Source: Cryptomeria japonica
Lineage: Eukaryota > Streptophyta > Pinopsida > Cupressales > Cupressaceae
Direction: 5' to 3'
Length of the DNA: 64,000 bases
Assembly: GCF_030272615.1 (NCBI RefSeq)
Contig: NC_081414.1
Location: 520,129,185 to 520,193,184 of the forward strand
The stretch's first letter is position 1; every line of letters begins with the position of its first letter. Shown here in pieces: positions 47,117 through 58,900 of the stretch. The position numbers and the translations under genes are program-made. The notes under the pieces were generated by a model, which was not told the DNA's origin, did not search any database, and saw only the letters and a program-made list of their open reading frames with translations.

Positions 47117-47717
47117 TCTTGGCATATGTGTAGAGCTTGATGACATGATGATATTGTATGTTGTCATTGATGTCAATATGCTAAAGTACGAACCGATATA
47201 TTGAAGTAAACAAACCGGTATATATGAGAACCGGTATGATATTGTGAACCGATATATGTGAAAAAGTGAAGTGGTATGTTGGAATGAGAACCGATATATG
47301 GGAAATTCTATATCGAGGTTTCATTTGGCATGACTACCCGTTGGTAGTCTCAACTTTAGGGTTTCTGGTTGATGCATTCCAAGCTTGTGTGATTCAACCG
47401 ATGACATCTTGTGATGAGTTATCATTATAATGAAGTTCAGATAGTGTTGCCAGGTCAGCCTTGTGTGCGTGAAGGATTTCCTTGAGGATCTTGCATGGAG
47501 ATTGATCCTATCTACCTCGGGAATGGGTGAAGTCTCTGTAAATGGTGGAGAGCACGTGATGGGTTATCAACTTTCTCAAGTGACAAAGAATGAACATTGG
47601 AGAATGTCTTGAGATCTATTCAAGACTGTTGTATTCAATGCAGTATGATTAATGGTCAGGATTGAACCGATTGAAGTGTTAAACCTAAAATGTTTAGGGT
47701 TTAGGGTTTATGCTGCC
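47117..47717 (+). repeat. E6 3' LTR, 5' part
   Basis: It starts TCTTGGCATATG (a TG-to-TC change at the terminus) and has TTGTCATTGATGTCAA at 47161-47176. It is interrupted by E7 after ctgcc. Confidence 0.85.
47713..47717 (+). repeat. E7 target-site duplication, left
   Basis: ctgcc, repeated exactly at 54463-54467 after the E7 3' LTR. Confidence 0.93.
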
Positions 47718-48166
47718 TATTGGTGTAAATAAATATTCATTTTGGATATTATTACACTTTACTTAAGTTAACTTAGGATAATGCATCTCTTCGTAGTCTG
47801 GATTTGAGACACTTAGGGAAGTGTGCACATAGGGATAGAGCTTGTAGGAGAAATTCCACCTATTGTGGTTTTATTTTGCTGTTACACTCCACATTCGGTG
47901 GGTCATCCACCTCTTGTGGAATATTATATTATTTTTCCTACCTACCCCTAGTATTTCTTACCTACCCTTGTTTCTCATTGAGCCACATGTCATAATTGTG
48001 TGCTCGTACATCCATATGGCCTTGCCTATATAAGCAGGCCTATATTCATTGTATTCGTGAATCCAGTTGATCATTTGCATATTGATGAGAATACAGTTTG
48101 TTCTTGTCATTATATTGTCTCTTTTTATGCTTTTCATTGTGCCCTTGATCTTGGCAAAATCCTATA
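47718..48166 (+). repeat. E7 5' LTR
   Basis: It runs from TATTGGTGTAAATAAATA to AAATCCTATA. Both terminal dinucleotides carry one transition relative to the 3' copy (TG to TA, CA to TA). Confidence 0.95.
48025..48036 (+). promoter_or_regulatory. TATA box of E7 LTR
   Basis: CCTATATAAGCA, a strong plant TATA motif in the middle of the LTR; the 3' LTR has the same at about 54321. Transcription of the element would start some 30 bases downstream. Confidence 0.7.
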
Positions 48167-48178
48167 TGGTATCAGAGC
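48167..48178 (+). other. E7 primer-binding site
   Basis: TGGTATCAGAGC, complementary to initiator methionine tRNA, directly adjoining the LTR. Confidence 0.93.
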
Positions 48179-49673
48179 CATTGGGGCTTCTTTGATTGGT
48201 TTTTGGAGACATCGTGGAAGGCTTCAATTTTCAAATTTGGGGATCTTCATTTTTGGGGGGCATCACACAGCGATTTGGACATCACCGTTGAATCCAGGAG
48301 GCCATTTCCATGAATTTCAACTATAAAGTTGACCTATTTTGGTGAGAAATTTTTTTTTCCCCATTTTGGCTATTATTGTACGGATTTCGAAAAAAAATTT
48401 ATTATTTTCCGGAAAAAAAAAAAAAAGGGAGAAATTTTTTTTTCGAATAAAAGGGGTCAAAAAAAAAAAAAAAAAAAAAAAAAATCAAAAGTTGTTTTGG
48501 GGGTCCACAGACCCCCCTGTACTCCACAGTACCCTGCGCGTGTTGCAGGCCGTGTACCTGCGTTGTCGCCAAACCTGCTGTCGGAGCTCCCGCCGCCGCC
48601 TCGCTCCGCATACCGCCGGCTACTCCACACCTCCCGCCGGCCACTCTGAACTCCCGCCGGTCGCCACACTCCCACCACCGGCCCCCTCGACTCTCGGCCC
48701 ACTGGTATCTCTTTCTTCGGCGATGCCTTCTTCCCGTCAGCGGTCTACTAAACCGACGAACCCGCGCCCGCCACATGGTAGGCGGCCACTGGCCTGCGGT
48801 CAACAACCGGCAGCCCAGTCAGCTACCACATCACCTGCTATGCAGAGCTGACGCAGACCACCCAGTCAACAGTCCGTACGGTACGGCAGCCCAGTCAACT
48901 GCACAGTCACTGTGCCCAGTCAGCAGTCTGTACGGTATGGATGCCCAGTCAGCAAGGAGGTGAAGTTTTCACAATGGTCATACGGCCATCAAATTTAAGC
49001 TTGTAAATTGCTGACATCAGCACCACATCAGTAGACTTTTGAAATTTTTCAACCCCTCTCCACTGAGCTTTTCAGTTTTGCAGTCCAACTTTGAAAGGCC
49101 ATATCTTGCTCATTTTTGCTCCTTTTTTGGTGCAATTTTTTTTGAAATGGGCTAAAATTTTATGATCTTCATAGTGGTGTGGTTATTTTCTGATTTTGGT
49201 GCACAGATTTTTTGGAATTTTCAGATTCTCTCAGTTGTACCTATCAAATCCTCAATTCTGCAACTTCAAAGGCCTCGCTTGAGCTCATACGACCTCCTTT
49301 TCAGGTGCCATTTTTTTTGAAAGTATATGTTTTTTTGTCTACTTTCATAATATAAGATCAGATTTTAGATATTTTGAGTGGAAATTGTACTTTTAGAAAT
49401 TGGTCTTATTTGGCCTATTAGGTATTTGTAAAGTGCTTGGATCTTAGTTTAGATCTCTTGCATTATCAGTTTGAGTCTCTTTTGGCCTTATTGAGGCAGT
49501 TGTAAAACTGTAATCAGAAGTCCACTTTGCCATTTTTTGCAAGTGGCCCATTGTATACGCACTAATTATAAAGTGCCAAATCATCACTTTTGGGGGGGTT
49601 CTTTGATTGAGTGAATTTTGGGGGGTGTCTTGTGTGATTGTGCCTCTCTTTGTGCTCTTTCATTTTTGTTGCA
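48179..49673 (+). other. E7 long untranslated leader
   Basis: About 1.5 kb separates the primer site from gag. It contains A-runs of 14 (48413-48426) and 26 (48459-48484) bases, a GC-rich part (48490-48960), and a CCCAGTCAGCAG-type repeat. Open frames in the GC-rich part are not supported by homology or position. The A-runs are places where sequence length may be unreliable. Confidence 0.7.
48810..48957 (+). repeat. GCCCAGTCA tandem repeat in E7 leader
   Basis: Five imperfect units start with (G)CCCAGTCA, and two of them continue AACAGTCCGTACGGTACGG-like. The GTACGGTAC part is nearly self-complementary. Function unknown. Confidence 0.65.
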
Positions 49674-52600
49674 ATGAGTCCTCATAAATTTCCACCTTTA
49701 ACTCCACATAATTATGCATCATGGAAAATTAAAGTATGGAGTAAATTAATGGAAAAAGGTCTCACGCATTACATAGATGGAACAATAATAACACCACCTA
49801 ATCCTAAAGCTGATCCTAATTCTCAATTAGAATGGCTCACAAAGAATTGCATGGCTCTTAGAACTTTGCGCAAGTATGTCTCAGATGACCTCATCTTTCA
49901 CATTAAGAAGTGTACAACAATCAAGGAGGCTTAGGATATGTTTCAGAAATTATATGGTCAAGTTGATGAAATCAAAGGTTATAAGATTGACAATGAGCTC
50001 ACCAACTTGGATCCCAAGAGTTTTGATACAATCCAAGATTATGTCACCAAAGCAAATGAGCTAAGAGAAAAGCTTAAGGATTGTGGAATTGACAAAAAGG
50101 ATGCTTAGTTGATATTCAACTTGTTGGACAAGCTTGCACCAGAATATGCAGCATTTGTGTCTAGCTTCCAAACTCATCGTTTGATAGTAGGGAGTTCCTA
50201 TGTGATGCCTTCATTTGATGCTTTCACAGAAATGTTAATATTGGAACAATCTAAGTTGTTGAACATGGGACTTCTCAAGTCTTCAAAGTCCAAGGCTTTG
50301 GTGGCAAATCAAGGGAATCAAGGAAGTCAAGGCAAAGATTCCAACAAGAAGAAGAAGCACTCTAAGTCTAAGCCACACCAGGAAAAAGGACAATCATCCT
50401 CTCCATCACAAGGTGATTTTTCATCCTCTTCCAAGAAGGGGACACCACCTAAGAAGGATAAACCAACTTGTGCATATTGCAAGAAGTATGGTCATGATGA
50501 GCATCGATGCCACGCAAAGCAAGTTGATGAGTTAACCAATCTTCTTAAGAAAAACAACATCAACTTCCCATCCACCTACACAAAGAAGGATTCATCTCCT
50601 TCCTCTTCCTCACAGTCTAAGGGAAAAGGGCAAGCATTTGTGGCTACAACAGGTTCTTCACAGCAATGGATACTTGACTCAGGTGCCTCATATCACATGG
50701 GTTCTACAAAGGAGTAGTTTTCTTCATTGGAGCCATCTAAGGTACCTCACATTTACATAGGTGATGATACACAAGTTGAGGTTGAAGGGAAAGGTTCAGT
50801 TGACATGGATGATGGAACATTTGAGAATGTTCTCTATGTTCCTAACTTGTCTACCAACATTCTCTCTATCTACCAAATCACTCACTATGGGAATGGAAAA
50901 AAGGTTGAGTTTACACCAGATTCACTTCTGGTAAAGGAACTTAATGATGATGCCTTGGTAGTAGTGGAACAAGTCAATGACAACTCAAGGCTTTATTCAT
51001 TCTCCCACTTTGTGCCAGGTTCACCTTCTAAGGCCTTGCTTACTCATTCAAATTCAAAAAGTAAGCTATGGCGTGAGCGGTTTGGTCACCTCAACTACCA
51101 CTATCTTCAACAGCTCAGCACTAAAGACATGGTCACAGGTCTACCTTGAATTAGTTTTTCAGAGGGTGTATGTTCAGGCTGTTACATGGGCAAGCATCCC
51201 AAAGAGAAGTTTGATAAGGGGAAAGCTTGGAGAGCTTTGATAGTTCTTCAAATTGTTCACAATGATGTAGCAGGTCCATTTCCAGCACCTTCATTTAGTA
51301 AGGCCCGCTATGTCCTCACCTTCATTAATGACTACTCCCGCTTCACTTGGGTCTACTTTCTTATTCATAAGAGTGAATTATTTGATAGATTTCAGGACTT
51401 CAAGACTCGTGTGGAGAAGCAATCAGGGAAAGTGGTCACGATTCTTCGTACAAATAATGGAAGGGAATATGTGAACAAAAGACTTGAGGATTTTTGTACA
51501 TTTGAGGGGATTGATCTTCAGCATTCTATCGCATACACTCCATAGCAGAATAGGGTTACAGAATGCAAGAATAGAACTCTCAAATAAATGGCTAGCTGTA
51601 TGATACATGCACATTCTCTTGATCCCGCCTTTTGGGAAGAGGCTATCAATTGTGCCACACACATCTAGAATTGGGTTCCTCACAAAGCTTTGCAAGGTAT
51701 TACTCCTTTTGAGGCTTGGGCTGGTAGGAAACTGATTGTGAGACATTTTAGAGTCTTTGGGTGTCCAGCATGGGCTCGCATACCTCTGCAGAAGCACAAG
51801 GCATTGGAACCTCAGAGTCGGCCTTGCATATTTGTTGGATATCCTGAGGGTGTTAAGGCATACATATTGATGGATCCTAAGACACATGAGGTGTTCATTG
51901 AGAGGAGTGTTCACTTTGAGGAAAGCTCTCCTAGCTTAGCCTCTCTACCTCCTCCACCTTCTTCCATTGTGGATAGTGATGTTAGTGATTCCGATGATGA
52001 GACTCCTTCAACTCTGACTCGCAGGGTTACACCTCTGCAAGGTCCACTTGCAGTTGAGGAGCCTCATTCTCCACCTCCACCTGGACCTCGTTGGGCTCAA
52101 CAGACACTTGAGTCCATGGGTTCTCTTGTTGGGGATCCTTCAGATACATGGAGAACTTGATCACAACATCAGGATCTTCCACATGCATTCATTGGTACCG
52201 CTTCCGATCCACAAACATTTAGGGAAGCATCAGGGGTTCCTGAGTGGGACCAAGCTATGGAGGAAGAGTATAGTTCCTTGATGAGGAACAACACATGGGA
52301 TTTAGTCCATCTCCCTAAGGGGAGAAAGATGGTTCGATGTAAGTGGATCTATCAGACCAAGTTTGCAGTGGATGGTAGTGTGGATAAGTATAAGGCTTGG
52401 CTTGTTGCGAAAAGTTTCTCTCAGGTTGTAGGTGTTGACTATATTAAGACCTTTGCACCCATAGCTAGGATGAACTCTATTTGTTTGACACTTGCTATTG
52501 CTGCAGCTCATGGTTGGGCTGGACATCAGATGGATGTGAAGAGTGCTTTTCTTCATGGTGATCTTGATGAGGAGATTTATATGGAGCAGCCACAGGGTTT

Positions 52601-53744
52601 CATCCAAGATACTTCCTTGGTTTGCAGACTAAGGAAATCTCTCTATGGCCTTAAGCAGTCCCCCAAGGCTTGGTACACCAAGATGGATTCCTTTTTTCTC
52701 TCCATAGGGTTCACCAGGTGTCATTCTGATCCAAATGTCTACATTTTGCGACAGGATGACTCTCACTTGATACTTGTGCTCTATGTTGATGACTTGATCA
52801 TTACAGGGAGTACTGCATCCATCATTAGCAAGATCAAATCTGCTTTGCATGATAGATTTGCTATAACTGACTTGGGTCTTTTGCACTACTTTCTCAGGAT
52901 AGAGATTTCACAGTCACCTTCCAAGATTACACTATCACTGCCCAAGTATGCTCTTGATCTACTTGCACACTTTCATATGGCTGATTGTAAGCCTGCCCTG
53001 ACTCCCTTTCTTTCAGGAGTCAAGCTTGAGGCTCAGTGTTCTTCTCCACAAGTTTATGCCACATTGTATCGTTACCTTGTGGGTAGTCTCATCTACTTGA
53101 CCCATACACGCCCTGATATTTCATTTGTAGTTGGCATGGTTTCCCGCTTCATGTAGGAACCACATGAGCTTCATTGGAAAGCCACCAAACACATCCTTCA
53201 TTATATCCAGGGTACACATCACTATGGGATTCACTATTTAGTAGGCACAGGACTTTGCTTGGTTGGCTACATAGACTCCGATTGGGCTGGCGATCTTGAT
53301 GATCATAAGTCTACTTTTGGTTACATTTTTCACCTTGGTTCGGGCCCCATTTTTTGGTAGAACAAGAAGCAACATGCTATTGCTCTCTCTTTGACTGAGG
53401 TTGAGTATCGAGGCACTATTAATGCAGCGACTGAGACCATTTGGCTCCAGTAGATCCTCATAGAGTTTGGACTCACCAATCCACAGCTGACAGTTCTACA
53501 TTGCGACAATCAGAGTGCTATTGCAATCTCGAAGAACTCGATCCAGCACCAGTGGACCAAATACATCAAGATTCAAATGCACTATATCTGAGAGCTCATC
53601 TAGGAGCAGGTCATTGATTTGCAGTATTGTCCTATAGCAGAGCAGGTTGCTGACATATTCACCAAACCTTTCACTGAGAGTAAGTTCCAATAGTTGTGAG
53701 CTCTCTTGGGGGTGCAGGATGTGTCATTAGGGGGGGTCAATTGA
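49674..53744 (+). pseudogene. E7 gag-pol polyprotein, broken by stops only
   Basis: Gag opens SPHKFPPLTPHNYASWKIK. The knuckle CAYCKKYGHDEHRC is near 50470. Protease WILDSGASYHM lies at about 50670. Integrase has LWRERFGHLNY (first zinc His replaced by Arg), CSGCYMGK, NDVAGPF and RTNNGREY (second catalytic Asp now Asn). Reverse transcriptase keeps YVDDLIITG at about 52785. RNase H has DSDWAGD and CDNQSAI, ending ADIFTKPF. The frame is continuous from start to stop with no frameshift, but about 15 premature stops interrupt it (about 10 TAG, 4 TGA, 1 TAA). Each can be read as a C-to-T or G-to-A change from Gln, Trp or Arg codons. Confidence 0.94.
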
Positions 53745-54013
53745 CTTCTCCTTCCTCTCTTATGGAGGGGACTTTTTCCTCTTTGAGGTTTTGTCCTTCT
53801 TATTTGAGAGTCTTTTGTACATTCATCTCTCTTTTAGGGGGGAGTTTTTTCCCACTAGGTTTTCTTCCTTTCTCCGTTTGTGAGAGATTGCATTGCATTG
53901 TTTTGCTTGCATTTGCATATTGTACATGGGTACCTATCATGGCCTAGTAGCTGGGACCCATCTTGCATTGTTGACTTGAGTCTTCATTCCCCTAAGTTGC
54001 ACTTAAGGGGGGG

Positions 54014-54462
54014 TGTTGGTGTAAATAAATATTCATTTTGGATATTATTACACTTTACTTAAGATAACTTAGGATAATGCATCTCTTTGTAGTTTGGATT
54101 TGAGACACTTAGAGAAGTGTGCACATAGGGATAGAGCTTGTAGGAGAAATTCCACCTTTTGTGGTCTTATTTTGCTATTACACTCCACATTCGGTGGGTC
54201 ATCCACCTCTTATGGAATATCATATTATTTCTCCTACCTACCCCTAGTATTTCTTACCTACCCTTGTTTCTAATTGAGCCACATGTCATAATTGTGTGCT
54301 CGTACATCCATATGGCCTTTCCTATATAAGAAGGCCTATATTCATTGTATTGGTGAATCCAGTTGATCATTTGCATATTGATGAGAATACAATTTGTTCT
54401 TGTCATTCTATTGTCTCTTTTTATTCTTTTCATTGTGCCCTTGATCTTGGCAAAATCCTACA
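54014..54462 (+). repeat. E7 3' LTR
   Basis: It runs from TGTTGGTGTAAATAAATA to AAATCCTACA, preceded by the polypurine tract CACTTAAGGGGGGG. Confidence 0.95.
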
Positions 54463-55361
54463 CTGCCAACCTATTTGTTTCCTATAAGTTCGATGATGTT
54501 TTTCATTTTGAACTTGTTGGCAAATGTTATGTGTGTATCCATGTGAAGAGACACTTGATTCTTGCTAGGCCAGAGAAGTGTGTTGATACTTGTAGAGTGT
54601 GACTATAGAAGTAAAGGAGCAAAAGTGGATCTACCTTGGCATTGAGTACTATTATCAGATTAGTGTATTACCTGTTGACTTCTAACCATTTCAGCAGTTG
54701 GAAAATCCCTTAACTGGATAGCTTTAATAGGCTTCTATGTAAATCCTTTAATAGGGAGAATCAATTCAATGAGTTCTTCAAATCCTCTTGCAAGGTAACC
54801 TTTAATAGGGTTCTAACATTTAATCGGGTATTTAGCCATCCCTTAACCGGGTGATCCCTAGCAGGATCGGTTCCTAGCAGAACCTATTGTAAAAAGTCTT
54901 TAATCGGACTAGGCTCCTAACAAAGCAGACTTCAAAAGAGTTCAAATAACAACTTGTGGGTACTCATCCCCACTGTGGTTTTTCCCAGTTGGGTTTCCAC
55001 ATGAAAAATTAGTGTGTCATGTGTGATTCTTTTCATGTGATGCTTTAATATTTTCTGTCAAGTGATAAAGCATGTTGAACTAACAGTCATTATATTTCTG
55101 ATGATATATTACTTGTTTATGCATACGGGTGAAGTGGAAATGAGATATTATATTGTGTGGAGATCTAAGTGTTTACCAATTTATGTCTTTCATACTCTCA
55201 CTGTGTTTTACCAGTAGTGCCCTAATTTAGACCGGTGTTACTGTTTACCAGTTAAGTGTAGTCTTTTGCAATCAAACTGGTTCAGGGAAATTTTTTGTCT
55301 GTATTGATTCAGCCCCCCCCCTCTTAGTACCAGTTTGGTACTAACTGTTCATTATTCATCA
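54463..55361 (+). repeat. E6 3' LTR, 3' part (starts with E7 target duplication)
   Basis: After ctgcc the E6 LTR continues. From 54520 it matches the E6 5' LTR. It includes a second copy of the mini-hairpin array (about 54705-54940) and the GTGG...CCAC hairpin (54975-55000), and ends ATTCATCA. Confidence 0.88.
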
Positions 55362-57495
55362 ACCACCATGAAATTACTTGACAAGGAGCCCACACAAAGG
55401 AAATCTCTTTTCAAATCCACTTGCAAGGTAGGAGGAAAGGTATGCAAGGTTCTGATAGACTTCGGATCCATTGAAAATTTTGTATCACTTGAAATGGTAG
55501 AAAAGCTTAAAATTAGAAAACTACCTCACCCATATCTTTATAAGGTTTCATGGCTCACCCAAGGTCAGCAAGCAGTGGTGGAAAAGAAGCCTTGGGTGGA
55601 GTTTCAGATTGGGTCTTACAAGGATAGATTGCTATTTGACATAGCCAAAATGGATGCATGCCATCTCTTATTTGGGAGACCATGGCAGTATGACTTGAAA
55701 GCTCATCATGATGGGTTAAGAAACACCTACTCAATCACCAAAGATGGGAAGGTGATAGAACTCTTACCTCTGATAGAGGAAGAGATGGAATTAAAAGGGA
55801 AGGATACAAGAGTGCTGATAGTAGAAGGTAAACAATTCATGAAGGAGATTATAGAGAAAGGTGTAGTTTTCTATGCCCTCATGCCTAGTCCCAAGGTGAC
55901 AAGGAAAGAGCATTTTACATAAGAGAAAGAAGGAGGACCAAAGCACATAGACCTGACATTCAGACAGTTGCTTGATAAGCATCAAGGCATCATCTTAAAT
56001 GGAATGCCAAGGTCCCTACAACTGGTAAGGGACATCAATCATTTCATAGATCTGATCCCTGGATCTACATTGCCAAACAAAGCAGCCTACAAGCTCACCC
56101 TAGACTAGAATGTAGAAATGGCAAGACAGATTGAAGAGTTACTTGAATCAAGACTGATTGGTAAAAGTCTAAGCCCATGTGTAGTATCGACAGTTCTTGC
56201 ACCCAAGAAAGAAGGCACTTAGAGGCTTTGTATAGACTGAAGAGCCATCAATAAGATAACCATAAGGTATAGGTTCCTAATCCCTAGAATAGAGGATTTG
56301 ATTGATTGCTTAGGGAGTGCTAAATAGTTTACAAAAATGGATCTAAAAAGTGGATATCATCAGATTAGAATAAGGCTAGGGGATGAATGGAAAAAAATAA
56401 ATTTAAAAGTAATGAGGGGTTATATGAAAGGAAAGCAATGCCATTTGGGTTATCCAATGCACCTAGTACCTTTATGAGGTTAATGAATGAAGCCTTGGTG
56501 GAATTCATAGGGAAATTTGTCATAGTATACCTAGATGATATCTTGATCTTTAGTCACACAATGGAAGAGCACCTCAAACATAGATATGGTTCTCAAGAGA
56601 TTACATGAAGAGTAACTAATGATCAATTTGAAGAAGGGTTTGTTCATGTAGGAAGAAATCATCTACTTGGGTGTTGTAATCTCACAAGGTGAGTTGAAAA
56701 TGGATCAGAAGAAGGTGAGTGCTATATTTTCTTAGCCTACACCTAGAACTAGGAATGATGTCCGGAGCTTCCATGGCCTAGAAACTTTTTATAGGAAATT
56801 CATAAGAGGATTTAGTCATGTTTGTGCACCCATGCTTAATACCATAAAGGGGGGACAAAAGTGCAGGTTCAGTTGGACCAAAGAGACAGATGTTTCATTT
56901 GAGACATTGAAGAAGAAGGTTGCAAAACAACCAGTCCTTTCCTTACCAGACTTCAACAAGATATTTCAGGTGGAATGTGATGCAAGTAACATGGCAATTG
57001 GAGTAGTACTTAGTTAGGAAGGTAGGCATATTGCTTTTCTAATTGAAAAGATAAATCATGCTAAGAAAAGATACTCATCTTATGACTTGGAGATGTATGC
57101 TCTAGTACAGTCCTTGAAGAAATGAAGGCACTATTTATTGCCTAAGGAGTTCATAGTGTTTACTGATAATCAAGCACTCAGTTTCATAAATAGTCAAGAA
57201 AAGCTTAATCACCAAAATATGAAGTGGGTAGAGACTTTGCAAGCCTTCACATTTACCCTCAAACACAAGAAGCGAGTTAAGAACAAAGTTGCTGATGATT
57301 TGAGTAGAAGAGTCTTGACTATAAACCAAATCAAGATAGAGAGTGTTGGTATTGATTCCTTGAAGAGTATGTATGTTGTTGATGAAGATTTTGGAGAAAT
57401 ATACAAGGTATGTGAAACTTTGAGTAACCGGTATCATATTGAGTTTTCTGAGTTTTTGATACAAGATGGATTGTTGTTCAAGGGAGTGTAGTTGT
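55362..57495 (+). pseudogene. Ty3/gypsy pol fragment (protease, RT, RNase H)
   Basis: It is cut at the left by the E6 LTR and at the right by the E8 LTR, so gag, integrase and LTRs are absent. The retropepsin region reads VLIDFGSIENFVS at about 55449, with Phe in place of Ser/Thr in the active-site triplet. Reverse transcriptase follows with [34 protein letters not shown] and [10 protein letters not shown] (about 56523). RNase H shows QVECDASNMAIGVVLS, then KRYSSYDLEMYAL and FIVFTDNQALSFI. Two frameshifts (near 56393 and 56587) bound a region in another frame, and there are at least nine stops. The order RT then RNase H with a YLDD motif marks Ty3/gypsy rather than copia. Confidence 0.92.
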
Positions 57496-58546
57496 TGTAC
57501 GTCCCGGGGACAACTAAGAGGGGGGGATGAATCAGTTGTCCAATAAATTAAAACCAAAATCTTATTAACCAACTAATTGCTTAATACCGGTAAGACAATT
57601 AATTGTGCTGGTAAACAGTGTTAATAGGAAATGTTGTACCAGTAAGAATTAATGCATGAAACATAAGCACAAAGTCAACCACAACACATGACACAAATAT
57701 TTGTACGTGGAAGCCCTGTAAGGGGAAAAACCATAGTGGGAAACCTTACCCACAATCAGATGATACTACTGCAGATAGTAAGTGTACAAGAGGGGTCTGC
57801 ACGTGCAGAAAGGCCAATGTCCTAGAGCTCATTGCTCAAACACAAATGGGAGTCACATTGACTATAGATGGATGGTTAAATCCAATGAGAATGTACTGCA
57901 CAAAATAGCATCTTTATATGCTAGATTCAGTACCGGTGTAATGCTGATATGCTTCTACAAAAACCTAGCTTCACCTTCAAATGATGTCTTTGTGTATATC
58001 TCTGCTTAATCTCACATATACCTTCTTGCAATTCTTTTTTGCATTCCACACTTGATCTTACAAATAAGATCTTACATTTATACCATACCCTAGGACCAAT
58101 TTTAGTAGGTCGGCTCTACAAGATATTACAACAAAACATTTTACAAATAATACAATATCTGATGCAATAACCCATTGAGCATGTCAGCTTAATACATTTA
58201 CAACAATAATAAATCATCTCCATAGCGTGCCATGCTGATCTAGAAAAGATAAACCTGCCGGTGTAACCCTAGATAACCTGGACCTATTTGTTGGTGAAAG
58301 CAAATATGCAAATAAGAATATACCAATGATATTACTTCAAGGAAAAGTGTCCACATGATGTCTTCGACATTACCAAGTGTCTTCCATGTCATTTCAGGTA
58401 CCGGTGAACATTATATCCTGTCGGTTAACCGTATACTGGTGATTGTTGAATAGTTTACTGATTGCCGGTGGATGTTGTTGGATCTCCAAAGTAGGTGTGT
58501 TAGCAGGTGTTGACATCAATGACAAAACCATACCAAAATACCAACA
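57496..58546 (-). repeat. E8 3' LTR
   Basis: 1051 bp; on the minus strand it starts TGTTGGTATTTTGG and ends GGGACGTACA. The two-hairpin module sits at about 57706-57745, and the inverted motif at 58510-58525. Confidence 0.93.
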
Positions 58547-58572
58547 ATCTCCCCCTTTGGCATTGATGGCAA
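58547..58572 (-). other. E8 polypurine tract with inverted motif
   Basis: Minus-strand TTGCCATCAATGCCAAAGGG then GGAGAT, then LTR. Further tract-like words follow near 58636, 58738 and 58811. Confidence 0.85.
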
Positions 58573-58900
58573 CACAAGATGGAAAAACCATCAACGTGTC
58601 AAAATAGAAATGCCAAAATACAAAAAACCAATTCTCCCCCTGGGAGTAATATGTGTTTATTAATATCAATCTCTCATACCAATCTCTCCTCAAAAAGATA
58701 ATGCACTCTCCCCAATGTTTTTCCATATATCTCTTCCCCTTTGACATCAAATTCCAAAGTCACAAAAATGTCAAGTTCATACAAAATACCAATCAATTCA
58801 ATATACTAACTACTCCCCCTGAGAAGTAGCTTCGTCATCAAATACTGGAATAAAAGATTTGTCCATTTAATTCTGTCGGTTGATGATAATCATCAACTGT

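Larger units (their letters stand above)
47718..54462 (+). mobile_element. E7: complete Ty1/copia element in E6 LTR
   Basis: Two LTRs of exactly 449 bp and a perfect 5 bp target duplication. By hand the LTRs differ at about 19 sites (about 4 percent): 11 transitions and 8 transversions. LTRs, gag and pol belong to a different copia lineage from the other elements: there is no C-rich box, no hairpin module and a different polypurine tract (TTAAGGGGGGG). Confidence 0.96.
41911..55361 (+). mobile_element. E6: Ty1/copia element, 5' LTR truncated, 3' LTR split by E7
   Basis: Primer site, gag-pol, polypurine tract and both LTRs are present. The 3' LTR is 1495 bp once E7 and one copy of its target site are removed. 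The 5' LTR retains only its last 832 bases, matching 54520-55361. Because the left end is lost, no target duplication can be checked. Gag and pol are related to E5 but the LTRs are clearly different. Confidence 0.88.

Noticed and set aside
48339-48963. Proline/arginine-rich frames in the E7 leader
   Set aside because: They lie in the untranslated leader, begin in homopolymer A/T runs and overlap in several frames because of GC content.
54516-54530. TGTTGGCAAATG as an alternative start of the E6 LTR
   Set aside because: No polypurine tract precedes it, whereas 47117 has a proper tract and the U3 inverted motif. The truncated 5' LTR merely begins near this point.
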